Numbered from the stretch's first letter, positions 6,572-13,811 are shown. The stretch: 23,216 nt of DNA from Bacillota bacterium (GCA_023459915.1 JAEWSN010000226.1:1-23216); one strand, 5' to 3'. A program made the numbers and translations. The notes: generated by a model not told the origin, from the sequence alone.

Positions 6572-7534
6572 ATGGCCATTGCCAAACACGGTGCCACAGA
6601 CACGCAAAACACCACCGACATGAACGGTGCCACAGACATCCTGCAACCGGGCCGGATGAACATGCGCTGCGTGGAATGCAACATCCGCCAGGTGCTCCAG
6701 GTCAGTGACCGGCTCGCGCTGCCGACGGACACGCGGGAGGCGCTGATGCGCGACGTGCTCTCGTACCTCGCGACGGCCGACTACGGGAAAAGCAATCCGG
6801 AAATCATGGGGCGCACCTGGCAAATCATCCTCACGCACACAGGCAACCCGGATCCGTATCTGCATACCAAGCGGCGGTACAACGAAGCGTTGGCCGCGCA
6901 TGAAGCCGCGCTGGAAAAACGGATTGCCGTCTCCGGGGATCCGTACCAAACAGCGCTGAAAATGGCCATCGCCGGCAATCTCATCGACTTCGCGGCGCGC
7001 GTCAGCTTCACCCGGGAGCTCCTGCTTGCGAAGTTGGCCACCATGGACGCCACCCCGCTGGCCATCGACGACACCCAACGCCTGTACAAGGCGCTGGGCA
7101 GCGCCCGCTCGCTGCTGTATCTCGGTGACAACTGCGGGGAAATTGTCCTGGACAAGCTTTTTCTCCGGCAAATCCACCGACAGTGGCCGGCGCTGCAACT
7201 GCGGTTTGCGGTGCGCGGACAACCCGTGGTCAACGACATCACCCTCGCGGACGCGGATCAGGTGGGCATGTCCGAAGTGGCGGAAGTCCTCTCCAACGGG
7301 GACGATTCGCTCGGCACCGTGCTCTCGCGCGTCTCTCCCGAATTCCTTGCTCTGTTCAACGCCTCGGACGTGATCATCGCCAAGGGGCAGGGGAATTATG
7401 AAAGCCTCAACGGACTGGCGCGGCCCGGACTGTTCCACTTGTTCATGGCAAAATGCCCGTTGGTCGCCAATGGCCTGGGTGTGGATAACGGATCCATCGT
7501 ATGCGCGGGTTCAACACCGGCGGATCCCGCCTGA
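6572..7534 (+). CDS. DUF89 / ARMT1-like damage-control phosphatase family protein
   Basis: A 320-residue protein of the DUF89 family, metal-dependent phosphatases thought to remove harmful sugar phosphates or related damaged metabolites. Visible motifs are Cys33 and Cys36 in MRCVECNIRQ, GNLIDFA near 135-141, GDNCGEIVLDKLF at 185-197 with Asp186-Asn187, RGQPVVNDITLADA near 215-228 with Asn221-Asp222, and AKGQGNYE at 270-277. The family usually starts close to the CxxC motif; here AAAGGAG precedes an ATG at 6572 that adds about 28 residues made of degenerate six-residue repeats (GATDTQ, NTTDMN, GATDIL). The alternative start is near 6656 without a good binding site. It follows the aldo/keto reductase by 62 bp, which fits a metabolite-repair grouping. 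Confidence 0.87.
   Translation: MAIAKHGATDTQNTTDMNGATDILQPGRMNMRCVECNIRQVLQVSDRLALPTDTREALMRDVLSYLATADYGKSNPEIMGRTWQIILTHTGNPDPYLHTKRRYNEALAAHEAALEKRIAVSGDPYQTALKMAIAGNLIDFAARVSFTRELLLAKLATMDATPLAIDDTQRLYKALGSARSLLYLGDNCGEIVLDKLFLRQIHRQWPALQLRFAVRGQPVVNDITLADADQVGMSEVAEVLSNGDDSLGTVLSRVSPEFLALFNASDVIIAKGQGNYESLNGLARPGLFHLFMAKCPLVANGLGVDNGSIVCAGSTPADPA
6590..6643. repeat. 18-bp tandem repeat, three degenerate copies, at start of DUF89 gene
   Basis: Units at 6590, 6608 and 6626 encode GATDTQ, NTTDMN and GATDIL, keeping Thr-Asp at positions three and four. The first and third copies share GGTGCCACAGACA. The repeat lies in a non-conserved N-terminal extension and keeps the frame. Confidence 0.7.
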
Positions 7535-7596
7535 AATGCCCCATCCACGGGAACACACCGGTGTTTCATCCTCGGGAATCGTGGAATATTCCTCTA

Positions 7597-7611
7597 CAAG
7601 GCGACGCCTTG
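7597..7611. promoter_or_regulatory. 15-bp palindrome between DUF89 and FAD-reductase genes
   Basis: CAAGGCG-A-CGCCTTG is a perfect inverted repeat with seven-base arms. Ten-base perfect palindromes lie nearby (GGAATATTCC at 7583-7592 and ACACCGGTGT around 7555). No T run follows, so a protein-binding site or weak RNA hairpin is more likely than a terminator. I see no convincing promoter in this 186-bp gap. Confidence 0.35.
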
Positions 7612-7642
7612 CGACGCCGGACGAAAACATCACCGAATGCAT

Positions 7643-7706
7643 CAGGTGCCGCACCGAACAGAATCCAACAGGTGCCGCAACACACGGATACAACGGGAGC
7701 TGCAAC
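7643..7706. repeat. Degenerate ~26-bp repeat in the leader of the FAD-reductase gene
   Basis: CAGGTGCCGCA occurs at 7643-7653 and again at 7669-7679. A weaker relative, GGAGCTGCAAC, starts at 7696, giving a period of about 25-26 bases. It ends just before the ribosome binding site GAGG of the downstream gene. Confidence 0.5.
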
Positions 7707-7720
7707 GAAAGAGGTACATC

Positions 7721-8992
7721 ATGAAGCACGTCATCATTGGCACCGGCATCGCCGCCTTGTCGGCGGCAGAGGCCATCAGAAAACAAGACGGGACCGCCGA
7801 GGTCCTGATGCTGGGCGCGGACCGCCACCCTCCCTATTTTCGCATCAAGCTGTCCCACCTGCTGTCCAGCCCGAATACAGCCATCGACGACATCCTCATC
7901 AAAAAGCCGGAATGGTATGAGGCCCAACGCATCGTTCTGCGGACGGGCGCAGCGGTCGCCCGCATCGACACGGAAAACAGGCAGATCATCCTCCTCTCGG
8001 GAGAGGAAATCCCCTACGACCGGCTGCTGCTGGCCACCGGCGCCACGCCCTTTGTCCCACCGGTTCCCGGCGCGGACAAGCCCGGGGTGTTCACGCTGAG
8101 AACCTTCGATGACCTGCACGCCATCCAGAATGCCCTTGAGAACAGGAACCGGGTACTGGTCATCGGTGGCGGCCTGCTGGGGCTTGAGGCGGCCTATGGG
8201 CTGATGGGCCTGGGGAAACAGGTCCATGTGGTGGAAGCCTTGCCCTATCTGCTGCCCCGCCAGCTGGATGCCTACATGTCGGAGAAAATCCGCATCCAGC
8301 TCCAGGAAATGGGCATGGGCTTCACCTTCGGCATCCCGTGCGCGCAAATCGAGTCCACGCCGGGGGCCGCACCAGGCAACACACCGGGCAACTTATCGGG
8401 CAACACATCGGGCAACACATCGGACAACACACCGGACAACGCGCATGTCTCCGTCACAGGCATGCGTCTCAAGGATGGTTCCTTCCTTGAAGCCGACGCC
8501 ATCCTGTTTTCTGCGGGGGTCCGGCCAAACACCGCCCTTGCGCAGGGCAGTCCGCTGGCGGTGAACAGGGGCATCGTGGTGGACGAACACATGCGGACGA
8601 ATCTGCCGGAGGTATATGCCGCCGGAGATGTCGCGGAGGTGGACGGCATGCTGTACGGCCTGTGGTCTCCCGCACTGGAGCAGGGAAAGGTGGCCGGACA
8701 GAACATGGCGGGTGGTTCCGCCCGGTATGCGACCACGGAACTGGCCGCCACGCTCAGCATTGGGCGGGTGAAGCTTTTCTCTGCCGGGGAAATCAACAAC
8801 ACGGACGCCTTCATCCCCCACGAGGAAGACACCTTGCTTCACCGGCTGTACGTGCGGGATGGCCGGGTGGCCGGCGTGGTGCTGACGGGAGATCTGTCCC
8901 TGTCGATGAAGGCGAAAAACCTTGTCCGGCAACGCACGGATCTGCCGCATCCGGACGCCTTCCAGGTGCGGTTCCATGACCTGTTCCGTTGA
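7721..8992 (+). CDS. NirB/rubredoxin reductase-like FAD-dependent NAD(P)H oxidoreductase
   Basis: A 423-residue pyridine nucleotide-disulfide oxidoreductase family flavoprotein, resembling the N-terminal half of NirB and NADH:rubredoxin reductases. It would pass electrons from NAD(P)H through FAD to a small redox partner that is not encoded next to it. Motifs are the FAD-binding GTGIAALSAAEA near 7-18, PPYFRIKLSHLL at 37-48, LLATGATPFVPP near 103-114, the NAD(P)H-binding VIGGGLLGLEAAYGL at 147-161 and VYAAGDVAEVDG at 298-309. The start at 7721 follows GAAAGAGG and opens directly on the dinucleotide fold. Residues 219-240 are an inserted Gly-Asn-Thr-Pro/Ser tandem repeat in the NAD(P)H domain, between two beta strands, which is not usual for the family and probably forms a surface loop. 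Confidence 0.9.
   Translation: MKHVIIGTGIAALSAAEAIRKQDGTAEVLMLGADRHPPYFRIKLSHLLSSPNTAIDDILIKKPEWYEAQRIVLRTGAAVARIDTENRQIILLSGEEIPYDRLLLATGATPFVPPVPGADKPGVFTLRTFDDLHAIQNALENRNRVLVIGGGLLGLEAAYGLMGLGKQVHVVEALPYLLPRQLDAYMSEKIRIQLQEMGMGFTFGIPCAQIESTPGAAPGNTPGNLSGNTSGNTSDNTPDNAHVSVTGMRLKDGSFLEADAILFSAGVRPNTALAQGSPLAVNRGIVVDEHMRTNLPEVYAAGDVAEVDGMLYGLWSPALEQGKVAGQNMAGGSARYATTELAATLSIGRVKLFSAGEINNTDAFIPHEEDTLLHRLYVRDGRVAGVVLTGDLSLSMKAKNLVRQRTDLPHPDAFQVRFHDLFR
8375..8440. repeat. 12-bp tandem repeat (five full copies plus part) inside the FAD-reductase gene
   Basis: Units start at 8375, 8387, 8399, 8411 and 8423, with a partial copy at 8435. The core is GGCAACACATCG; two middle copies are identical. 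It encodes GNTP, GNLS, GNTS, GNTS, DNTP, DN. The unit is four codons, so copy changes stay in frame. Confidence 0.95.
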
Positions 8993-9060
8993 CGAGTCGG
9001 ATATGCCGCCCATGCGGTGGCTGTCCCGCAGCGCACGGACCTGTCGACCAAATCCCGGAA

Positions 9061-9105
9061 ACAACACCATGACACAACACCATGACACAACACCATGACA
9101 CAACC
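9061..9105. repeat. 13-bp tandem repeat, three exact copies plus part, before the AAC(3)-like gene
   Basis: ACAACACCATGAC is repeated at 9061, 9074 and 9087, followed by ACAACC. Each copy carries an ATG. The ATG at 9082 opens a 14-codon frame (MTQHHDTTNAEETG) whose stop overlaps the start of the next gene as ATGA; no ribosome binding site precedes it. Confidence 0.95.
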
Positions 9106-9122
9106 AACGCGGAGGAAACAGG

Positions 9123-9983
9123 ATGAGCGAACAGGATGTGATCGCACGCACGCCGGAGCCGGCCACGATAAAAAGCCTGCGGGCGGATCTCCGGGCGCTT
9201 GGCGTGACGCCTGGAGACACCCTGCTGGTTCACACGTCCCTGTCCGGCATCGGCTGGGTCTGCGGCGGGGCGCAGACCGTCGTCATGGCCCTGCTGGATG
9301 CCATATCGGATGATAGCGCAACCGGCACCCTTGTGATGCCGGCACATTCCGGAGACTGGAGCGACCCGGCACAATGGGAGGCCCCGCCGGTTCCGACGCA
9401 GTGGATTCCGATTATCCGGGAGAACATGCCCGCGTTCGACCCCGCGCTTACCCCCACACGCGGCATGGGCGCCATTGCCGAATTGTTCCGGACCATGCCC
9501 GGCACCCTGCGTTCCAGCCACCCGCAGCTGTCCTTTGCGGCCAACGGTCCCCTGGCGGACGCACTGACGGCGGGTCATCCGCTGGCACCCGCATTGGGAG
9601 AAGACTCCCCCATCGGCAGGCTGTACCGGCAAAACGCGAATATCCTGCTGCTTGGGGTGGGCTATGATGCCTGCACCGCGTTTCATCTGGCGGAAACATG
9701 GCTGCCCAACATGCCGAAAACCAGGATGGGTGCCGCATGCGTCAAGGACGGCGTGCGGACATGGGAATGGTTCGAGGACTTCGACTGGGATTCCGAAGAC
9801 TTTCCCCTGGTGGGGCAGGCATTCGAGGACAATACGCCCGTGCAGACAGGGCAAGTCGGCCAGGCCGCCTGCCGGCTGTTCCCCATGCAGCCGGCGGTGG
9901 ACGCGGCCTTTGCCTGGCTGCGCAACCACAGGCACCTCCACAAAACACAGCAAGGAGAAACAGCATGCGATACGATACCATGA
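9123..9983 (+). CDS. AAC(3)-family N-acetyltransferase (antibiotic_NAT fold)
   Basis: A 286-residue protein of the aminoglycoside 3-N-acetyltransferase family, which uses acetyl-CoA to acetylate an amine. Family blocks are LGVTPGDTLLVHTSLSGIGWVCGG (split near residues 26-49), GTLVMPAHSGDWSDPAQW, MPAFDPALTPTRGMG near 102-116, SSHPQLSFAANG at 131-142 with the conserved His133, and LLLGVGYDACTAFHLAE near 175-191. The start at 9123 follows GGAGG. Its last 19 bases overlap the HAD gene, indicating translational coupling. Many chromosomal members in Bacillota do not give aminoglycoside resistance, so the substrate should be regarded as unknown. It lies with other small-molecule modification genes. 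Confidence 0.9.
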   Translation: MSEQDVIARTPEPATIKSLRADLRALGVTPGDTLLVHTSLSGIGWVCGGAQTVVMALLDAISDDSATGTLVMPAHSGDWSDPAQWEAPPVPTQWIPIIRENMPAFDPALTPTRGMGAIAELFRTMPGTLRSSHPQLSFAANGPLADALTAGHPLAPALGEDSPIGRLYRQNANILLLGVGYDACTAFHLAETWLPNMPKTRMGAACVKDGVRTWEWFEDFDWDSEDFPLVGQAFEDNTPVQTGQVGQAACRLFPMQPAVDAAFAWLRNHRHLHKTQQGETACDTIP

Positions 9984-10621
9984 TCTTCGACCTGGACGGC
10001 ACCCTGACAGATCCCAAGGAGGGCATCACGCGGTGCGTGCAGTACGCGCTGGCCAAAATGGGCATTGACGAGCCGGACGCGGATCGGCTCATCCCCTATA
10101 TCGGTCCGCCGCTGGCCTATGGCTTCAAGACCTTCCACGGCATTGACGACGCGCGCATCCCGGACGCCATCGCCGCCTATCGGGAACGGTTTGTCGCCAA
10201 AGGCATGATGGAGAACAAGCTGTACGCAGGCATCCCCCAGTTGCTGGACGCACTCGGGCAGCGCGGGGTCCGGCTGGTGCTGGCCACCTCCAAGCTCGAA
10301 CCTTATGCGGTTCGCATCCTGGAGCACTTTGCGCTGCTGCCCCACTTCCAGTTTGTGGCCGGCAGCCTGCATGACGGCTCCCGCGCCGAAAAGGGCGCAG
10401 TCATCGCGCATGTCATGGAAACGCTGGCGCTCCATCCGGCCAGCACCCTGATGATTGGGGATACGAAATTCGACATCATCGGTGCCAGGGAAAACGGACT
10501 GGACAGCGTGGCAGTCTCGTATGGATATGGCAGCTGGCCGGAAACCCTCGCGCAGGAGCCCACCTTCGTCTGCGATACCGTGGCGGAGCTCACATCGACA
10601 CTCATGGCATTTTGTGCCTGA
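9965..10621 (+). CDS. HAD-superfamily phosphatase, phosphoglycolate phosphatase-like
   Basis: A 218-residue class IA haloacid dehalogenase-type hydrolase that would remove phosphate from a small metabolite. The nucleophile motif is FDLDGTLTD with Asp9 and Asp11; motif II is LATSK near 107-110; Lys143 lies in RAEKGAV; the metal-binding motif is IGDTKFDIIGA with Asp166 and Asp170. A helical cap domain of about 80 residues sits between motifs I and II, as in Gph-like enzymes. The start at 9965 follows AAGGAG inside the end of the AAC(3)-like gene. Substrate specificity cannot be assigned; phosphoglycolate, nucleotides or sugar phosphates are all possible. Confidence 0.9.
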   Translation: MRYDTMIFDLDGTLTDPKEGITRCVQYALAKMGIDEPDADRLIPYIGPPLAYGFKTFHGIDDARIPDAIAAYRERFVAKGMMENKLYAGIPQLLDALGQRGVRLVLATSKLEPYAVRILEHFALLPHFQFVAGSLHDGSRAEKGAVIAHVMETLALHPASTLMIGDTKFDIIGARENGLDSVAVSYGYGSWPETLAQEPTFVCDTVAELTSTLMAFCA

Positions 10622-10658
10622 CCCTGTCCAGCCCAGGACATCTGAGGCATCTGATGGG

Positions 10659-10680
10659 AAAGCGCTTCGGTAAGCGCTTT
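10659..10680. promoter_or_regulatory. Inverted repeat with LacI-type operator cores, or hairpin after the HAD gene
   Basis: AAAGCGCTT (10659-10667) and its complement AAGCGCTTT (10672-10680) flank CGGT. Each arm contains AAGCGCTT, the central-CG core typical of LacI/CcpA-family operators. It can equally form a nine-base-pair RNA hairpin 37 bases after the HAD stop, but the next T run is about 25 bases away. It could therefore be an operator for the GNAT gene or a partial terminator. Confidence 0.5.
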
Positions 10681-10712
10681 GACAAGCTCACCGGGACGGC
10701 CCCTGCTTTTTG

Positions 10713-10721
10713 TGGTACCAT
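10713..10721 (+). promoter_or_regulatory. Candidate extended -10 promoter for the GNAT gene
   Basis: TGG followed by TACCAT resembles an extended -10 element about 78 bases before the GNAT start. TTGACA at 10679-10684 is too far away (31-bp spacer) to be its -35. Confidence 0.3.
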
Positions 10722-10798
10722 TTCAATCAGACGGGTCTGCCCCATGCGTGACTGTTTGAGGTCATTGCAGCAGGAACCATCGCGCGAAAGGACATGCC

Positions 10799-11350
10799 AT
10801 GGAAACATTGACCACAGAGCGGCTGATCATCCGCAATTTCACGGCAGAAGACGGAGACGCGCTCTACGATTACCTCTCCAGGCCGGATGTGCTCAAGTAC
10901 GAACCCGGAGAACCGGAATCCCGCGAGGCCTGTCATTTTCTTGCCGATGACCGCTCCCGCTCGGATCACTTTCTGGCGGTCTGCCTGCGGGACACCGGGC
11001 GGATGGTTGGCCACCTGTTCGTGCTGCATATCGAGCCACTGGAGTTTCAGACCTGGGAAATCGGCTATATCTTCAATCCCACCTTCGGCAAGCACGGCTA
11101 CGCCACGGAAGCCGCCTGGAAGCTGGTGGACTGGCTGTTCCGCACACAAAACGCACACCGGGTCATTGCCTTGTGCAATCCGGAAAACACCGATTCCTGG
11201 CGATTGCTCGAGCGGCTCGGCATGCGCCGGGAAGGCTTTTTCCGCAAAAAGGCCTTCTTCCGCACCGACGAGGCGGGCAACCCCCTGTGGCACGACGCCT
11301 ATGAGTATGCCGTTCTGGAGGAATCCTGGTTCAACATGCACGGCAGGTAG
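10799..11350 (+). CDS. GNAT-family N-acetyltransferase, RimJ/RimL type
   Basis: A 183-residue acetyltransferase of the GNAT fold, expected to transfer acetyl from acetyl-CoA to an N-terminal or small-molecule amine. It starts with the family pattern TERLIIRNFTAED at 6-18. The acetyl-CoA pyrophosphate loop is FGKHGYATEA near 96-105, and NPENTDSWRLLERLGMRREG at 127-146 is the typical C-terminal block. The start at 10799 follows AAAGGA. It is separated from the HAD gene by 177 bp with a possible operator and promoter, so it may begin its own unit with the MFS gene 79 bp downstream. The substrate is unknown. Confidence 0.9.
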   Translation: METLTTERLIIRNFTAEDGDALYDYLSRPDVLKYEPGEPESREACHFLADDRSRSDHFLAVCLRDTGRMVGHLFVLHIEPLEFQTWEIGYIFNPTFGKHGYATEAAWKLVDWLFRTQNAHRVIALCNPENTDSWRLLERLGMRREGFFRKKAFFRTDEAGNPLWHDAYEYAVLEESWFNMHGR

Positions 11351-11393
11351 CCACACAAACGTCAGCCGGAACCGCATGCGGACCGCAACAAAA

Positions 11394-11425
11394 CAGCATC
11401 CCAAGGAGACAGCATCCCAAGGAGA
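11394..11425 (+). repeat. 16-bp tandem duplication containing the MFS ribosome binding site
   Basis: CAGCATCCCAAGGAGA occurs twice in direct tandem (11394-11409 and 11410-11425), followed by CAGCATG with the start codon at 11430. Two AAGGAG sites are thus present; only the second is at working distance from the ATG. Confidence 0.95.
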
Positions 11426-11429
11426 CAGC

Positions 11430-12671
11430 ATGTCACGGAATCCTTATCGTTCCACGCTCAACGCCTGCTATGTCGGGTTCATCACGCAGGCGACCGTCAA
11501 CAACCTGGCCCCCCTGCTGTTCATCATTTTCCAGAACAGCTTTCACATCTCCTACGAAATGCTTGGGCGCCTGGTGCTCATCAACTTCGGGGTGCAGATC
11601 CTCGCGGACTGGGTGGCCCTGCACACGGTGGATCGCATCGGCTATCGCACAGCGGCGGTGCTGGCCCACGCCTTCGCGGTTGTGGGTCTTGTCGCGCTGG
11701 GTGTGTTGCCCATGGTGCTGCCCAATCCCTACCTGGGACTGACCATCGCCATCGCGATCTATGCGGTGGGCGGCGGCTTCATCGAGGTGCTCATCAGTCC
11801 CATCGTGGATTCGCTGCCGGGTGACGCGAAGGCGTCGGCCATGAGCCTGCTGCATTCCTTCTACTGTTGGGGACAGATGGCGGTGGTGATTCTGACCACC
11901 CTTGGTCTCATGCTCATCGGGACGGAGCAGTGGTTCTGGCTGCCCATCGTCTGGTCCCTGCTGCCCCTGTACAACCTGTTCCGGTTTCTGAAGGTGCCGC
12001 TGCTGCCGCCTGTTGCCGAGCACGAGCGCATCTCCCTGAAGGTCCTCATCAAAAAGCCCATTTTCCTGGTTGCGCTGCTGCTGATGCTCAGCGCGGGCGC
12101 TTCCGAGCTGACCATGTCCCAATGGTCCTCCCTCTTCGCCGAACGCGGCCTGGGCGTGCCCAAGGTGATGGGCGATTTGCTGGGCCCCTGCCTGTTCGCG
12201 CTGTTCATGGGCATTGGCAGAACCCTGCACGGCGTATTGGGCCACCGGTTTTCCCTGCGCGGCGCGATGCAGGCCACCGCAGCGCTGTGCGTCCTGTGCT
12301 ATCTGGTGACCGTGCTGGTCCCCATACCGGTGATTGCGCTGCTGGGCTGCGCGCTGTGCGGATTTTCCGTCAGTCTCATGTGGCCGGGCACCTTCAGCCT
12401 GGTCGCGGAAGCCTTCCCAAAGGGCGGCACCGCGATGTTCGGACTCATGGCGGTGTTCGGGGACCTCGGCGCCTCCGTGGGCCCCTGGCTGGCCGGCTTC
12501 ATTTCCGATGTGGTGCAGCGGTCGACACAAGGCATCGCGCTGGCCACATCCCTGTCGCTGCGCCCGGATCAGTTGGGCCTGAAGGCAGGCCTGCTGCTGG
12601 CCGTGGTGTTCCCCCTGATGACCGTGTTCGGGCTGTTCTTCTTTCGCCATCCCGAAAATCGCGCGGCCTGA
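11430..12671 (+). CDS. MFS transporter, FucP-like
   Basis: A 413-residue major facilitator superfamily protein with about twelve hydrophobic segments, expected in the cytoplasmic membrane. Visible traits are NFGVQILADWVALHTVDRIG with an acidic-aromatic loop after the second segment, resembling the family's loop motif, and SLLHSFYCWGQMAVVI near the fifth segment, a pattern I associate with fucose-permease-like members. The central cytoplasmic loop is short (VPLLPPVAEHERISLKVLIKK). The start at 11430 follows the second of two duplicated AAGGAG sites. Its end lies 11 bp from the end of the convergent AraC gene, leaving no room for separate terminators. Substrate is unknown; sugar uptake and drug efflux are both conceivable. 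Confidence 0.87.
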   Translation: MSRNPYRSTLNACYVGFITQATVNNLAPLLFIIFQNSFHISYEMLGRLVLINFGVQILADWVALHTVDRIGYRTAAVLAHAFAVVGLVALGVLPMVLPNPYLGLTIAIAIYAVGGGFIEVLISPIVDSLPGDAKASAMSLLHSFYCWGQMAVVILTTLGLMLIGTEQWFWLPIVWSLLPLYNLFRFLKVPLLPPVAEHERISLKVLIKKPIFLVALLLMLSAGASELTMSQWSSLFAERGLGVPKVMGDLLGPCLFALFMGIGRTLHGVLGHRFSLRGAMQATAALCVLCYLVTVLVPIPVIALLGCALCGFSVSLMWPGTFSLVAEAFPKGGTAMFGLMAVFGDLGASVGPWLAGFISDVVQRSTQGIALATSLSLRPDQLGLKAGLLLAVVFPLMTVFGLFFFRHPENRAA

Positions 12672-12682
12672 AGCAACCGGCG

Positions 12683-13582
12683 TCAGCGCTTGTTCATGTG
12701 CGTCTTGACGAACGCGTTTCGGTATTGGGAGGGTGTCATCCCCTCGTATTGCCGGAAAACCTTCATGAAATGCTTCTCGTCGTCATATCCGGTCTGCCCC
12801 GCAACCTCCCGGATGGTGATCAGCGGCTGGAGCAGCAGTTGCCGGGCCGCCGCCATCTTCACCCGGTGTATGTATTTGAGCAGCGGGTAGCCTGTCACCT
12901 GGCGGAACAGCGAGGAGAGATAATCCGGGTTGTAGTTGAACTGGGTCGCCACATCCTGGACGGTAAGCTTGAGCTCGCGGTTGAGCCGAATCCATTCCAT
13001 GATTTCGTACAGCCGCTGATCGGAAGGGCCATGCTGGTGGCTGACCCGCAGGGTGTTGTCGATGCATTGCCGCGAAATCTCCATCGCCAGCAGACTGAGC
13101 GTGTAGTCCATGAAATAGCTGGAATAGCAGCCGCTGTTCGCATAGTCGAGCAGCTGGTGAAACAGGATGGACACCCGTTCCTCCGAGTCCAGCTTGCCGA
13201 ACTCCGGCAGCAGAAACACATCGGAAAAGCCGCTGGAGAACCCGCTGCTGCTCATGAGCATCACCTGCTGGCGCATTTCGTCCGCCTCGAGCAGGTGCAC
13301 CTCCTTCTCCCTGCTGAAAAAATGACACCAGTAATAGGCGAGTCCCGGTTCGCATACCTTGCAGCCGGTATGCGGATGCCCCGGCAACAGCAGAATCACA
13401 TTTCCCTTTTTCATCTCGTAGCGCTGGCCGCTCTGCTCGATGTGCAGCGTGCCCTCCCGCCCGAACAACAGGACAAAGGTGTTGAGGTTTCTGTCCGGAT
13501 GCCGCCAGGGAATGCTCGACACGAACTTGCCGCATGATGCGAACTTCAAGGGCTGGGCACTGTGCGTCATGTAATGCAACAT
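12683..13582 (-). CDS. AraC-family transcriptional regulator of the sugar-uptake locus
   Basis: A 299-residue regulator with an N-terminal cupin-like ligand-binding domain (about residues 25-90, with LLLPGHPHTGCKV and YYWCHFF) and two C-terminal helix-turn-helix units. The first is LTVQDVATQFNYNPDYLSSLFRQVTG near 206-231. The second is ITIREVAGQTGYDDEKHFMKVFRQYEGMTPSQYR near 255-288. I prefer ATG at 13582, placed nine bases after GGTGGAG. A GTG at 13597 would add five residues but is too close to its AGGA. It is transcribed away from the binding-protein gene and probably activates that operon when its sugar ligand binds. Its strong promoter lies at 13639-13667. Confidence 0.93.
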   Translation of the reverse strand: MLHYMTHSAQPLKFASCGKFVSSIPWRHPDRNLNTFVLLFGREGTLHIEQSGQRYEMKKGNVILLLPGHPHTGCKVCEPGLAYYWCHFFSREKEVHLLEADEMRQQVMLMSSSGFSSGFSDVFLLPEFGKLDSEERVSILFHQLLDYANSGCYSSYFMDYTLSLLAMEISRQCIDNTLRVSHQHGPSDQRLYEIMEWIRLNRELKLTVQDVATQFNYNPDYLSSLFRQVTGYPLLKYIHRVKMAAARQLLLQPLITIREVAGQTGYDDEKHFMKVFRQYEGMTPSQYRNAFVKTHMNKR

Positions 13583-13604
13583 CTGGGTTTTCTCCACCTA
13601 TCCT
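13581..13604 (-). repeat. Copy A of the AraC start-region motif
   Basis: On the plus strand ATCTGGGTTTTCTCCACC followed by TATCCT. On the coding strand this is the ribosome binding site and start codon region of the AraC gene. Copy B lies 258 bp upstream at 13839-13867. Confidence 0.7.
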
Positions 13605-13638
13605 GCCAATTTGCACACTTTTTTCTCGGCATGGTTCC

Positions 13639-13667
13639 ATTATAATGACAGCATCAGCAGATGGCAA
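13639..13667 (-). promoter_or_regulatory. Promoter of the AraC gene
   Basis: On the minus strand TTGCCA (13662-13667) and consensus TATAAT (13639-13644) are separated by exactly 17 bp, a near-consensus housekeeping promoter. The leader to the start at 13582 is about 50 bases. CATTATAATG is palindromic, so TATAAT also reads on the plus strand, but no -35 fits there. Confidence 0.8.
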
Positions 13668-13811
13668 ATCGAAAGCAATCCCTATCCGTATCGTTTTTCT
13701 ATCGATTCGTCAGTTTTTTCTCTTTTTCAAGGGAAGTTTGGGCAAAGATGTACGCACAAGTGGCAAGATTGAACAGGAGGCCGATCCGACAACTTGATGA
13801 CACAGCATATT

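Noticed and set aside
4215..6572. Long minus-strand open frame running antisense through the aldo/keto reductase gene into the TIM-barrel gene
   Set aside because: The aldo/keto reductase motifs are unambiguous on the plus strand; the antisense part has no family features and the real gene starts at 5069 after a good ribosome binding site.
8375..9105. CRISPR array at the tandem repeats
   Set aside because: Units are 12-13 bp with no spacers, and one array is inside a coding frame.
9123..9983. Acquired aminoglycoside resistance gene
   Set aside because: Family match is clear, but there is no mobile element and base composition matches the neighbours; chromosomal members often have other roles.
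10679..10684. TTGACA as -35 of a promoter for the GNAT gene
   Set aside because: No -10-like sequence at 16-18 bp; the only candidate is 31 bp away.
13641..13646. Plus-strand TATAAT as promoter of the binding-protein operon
   Set aside because: It arises from the palindrome of the AraC -10; no -35 fits and it is about 335 bp before the gene.
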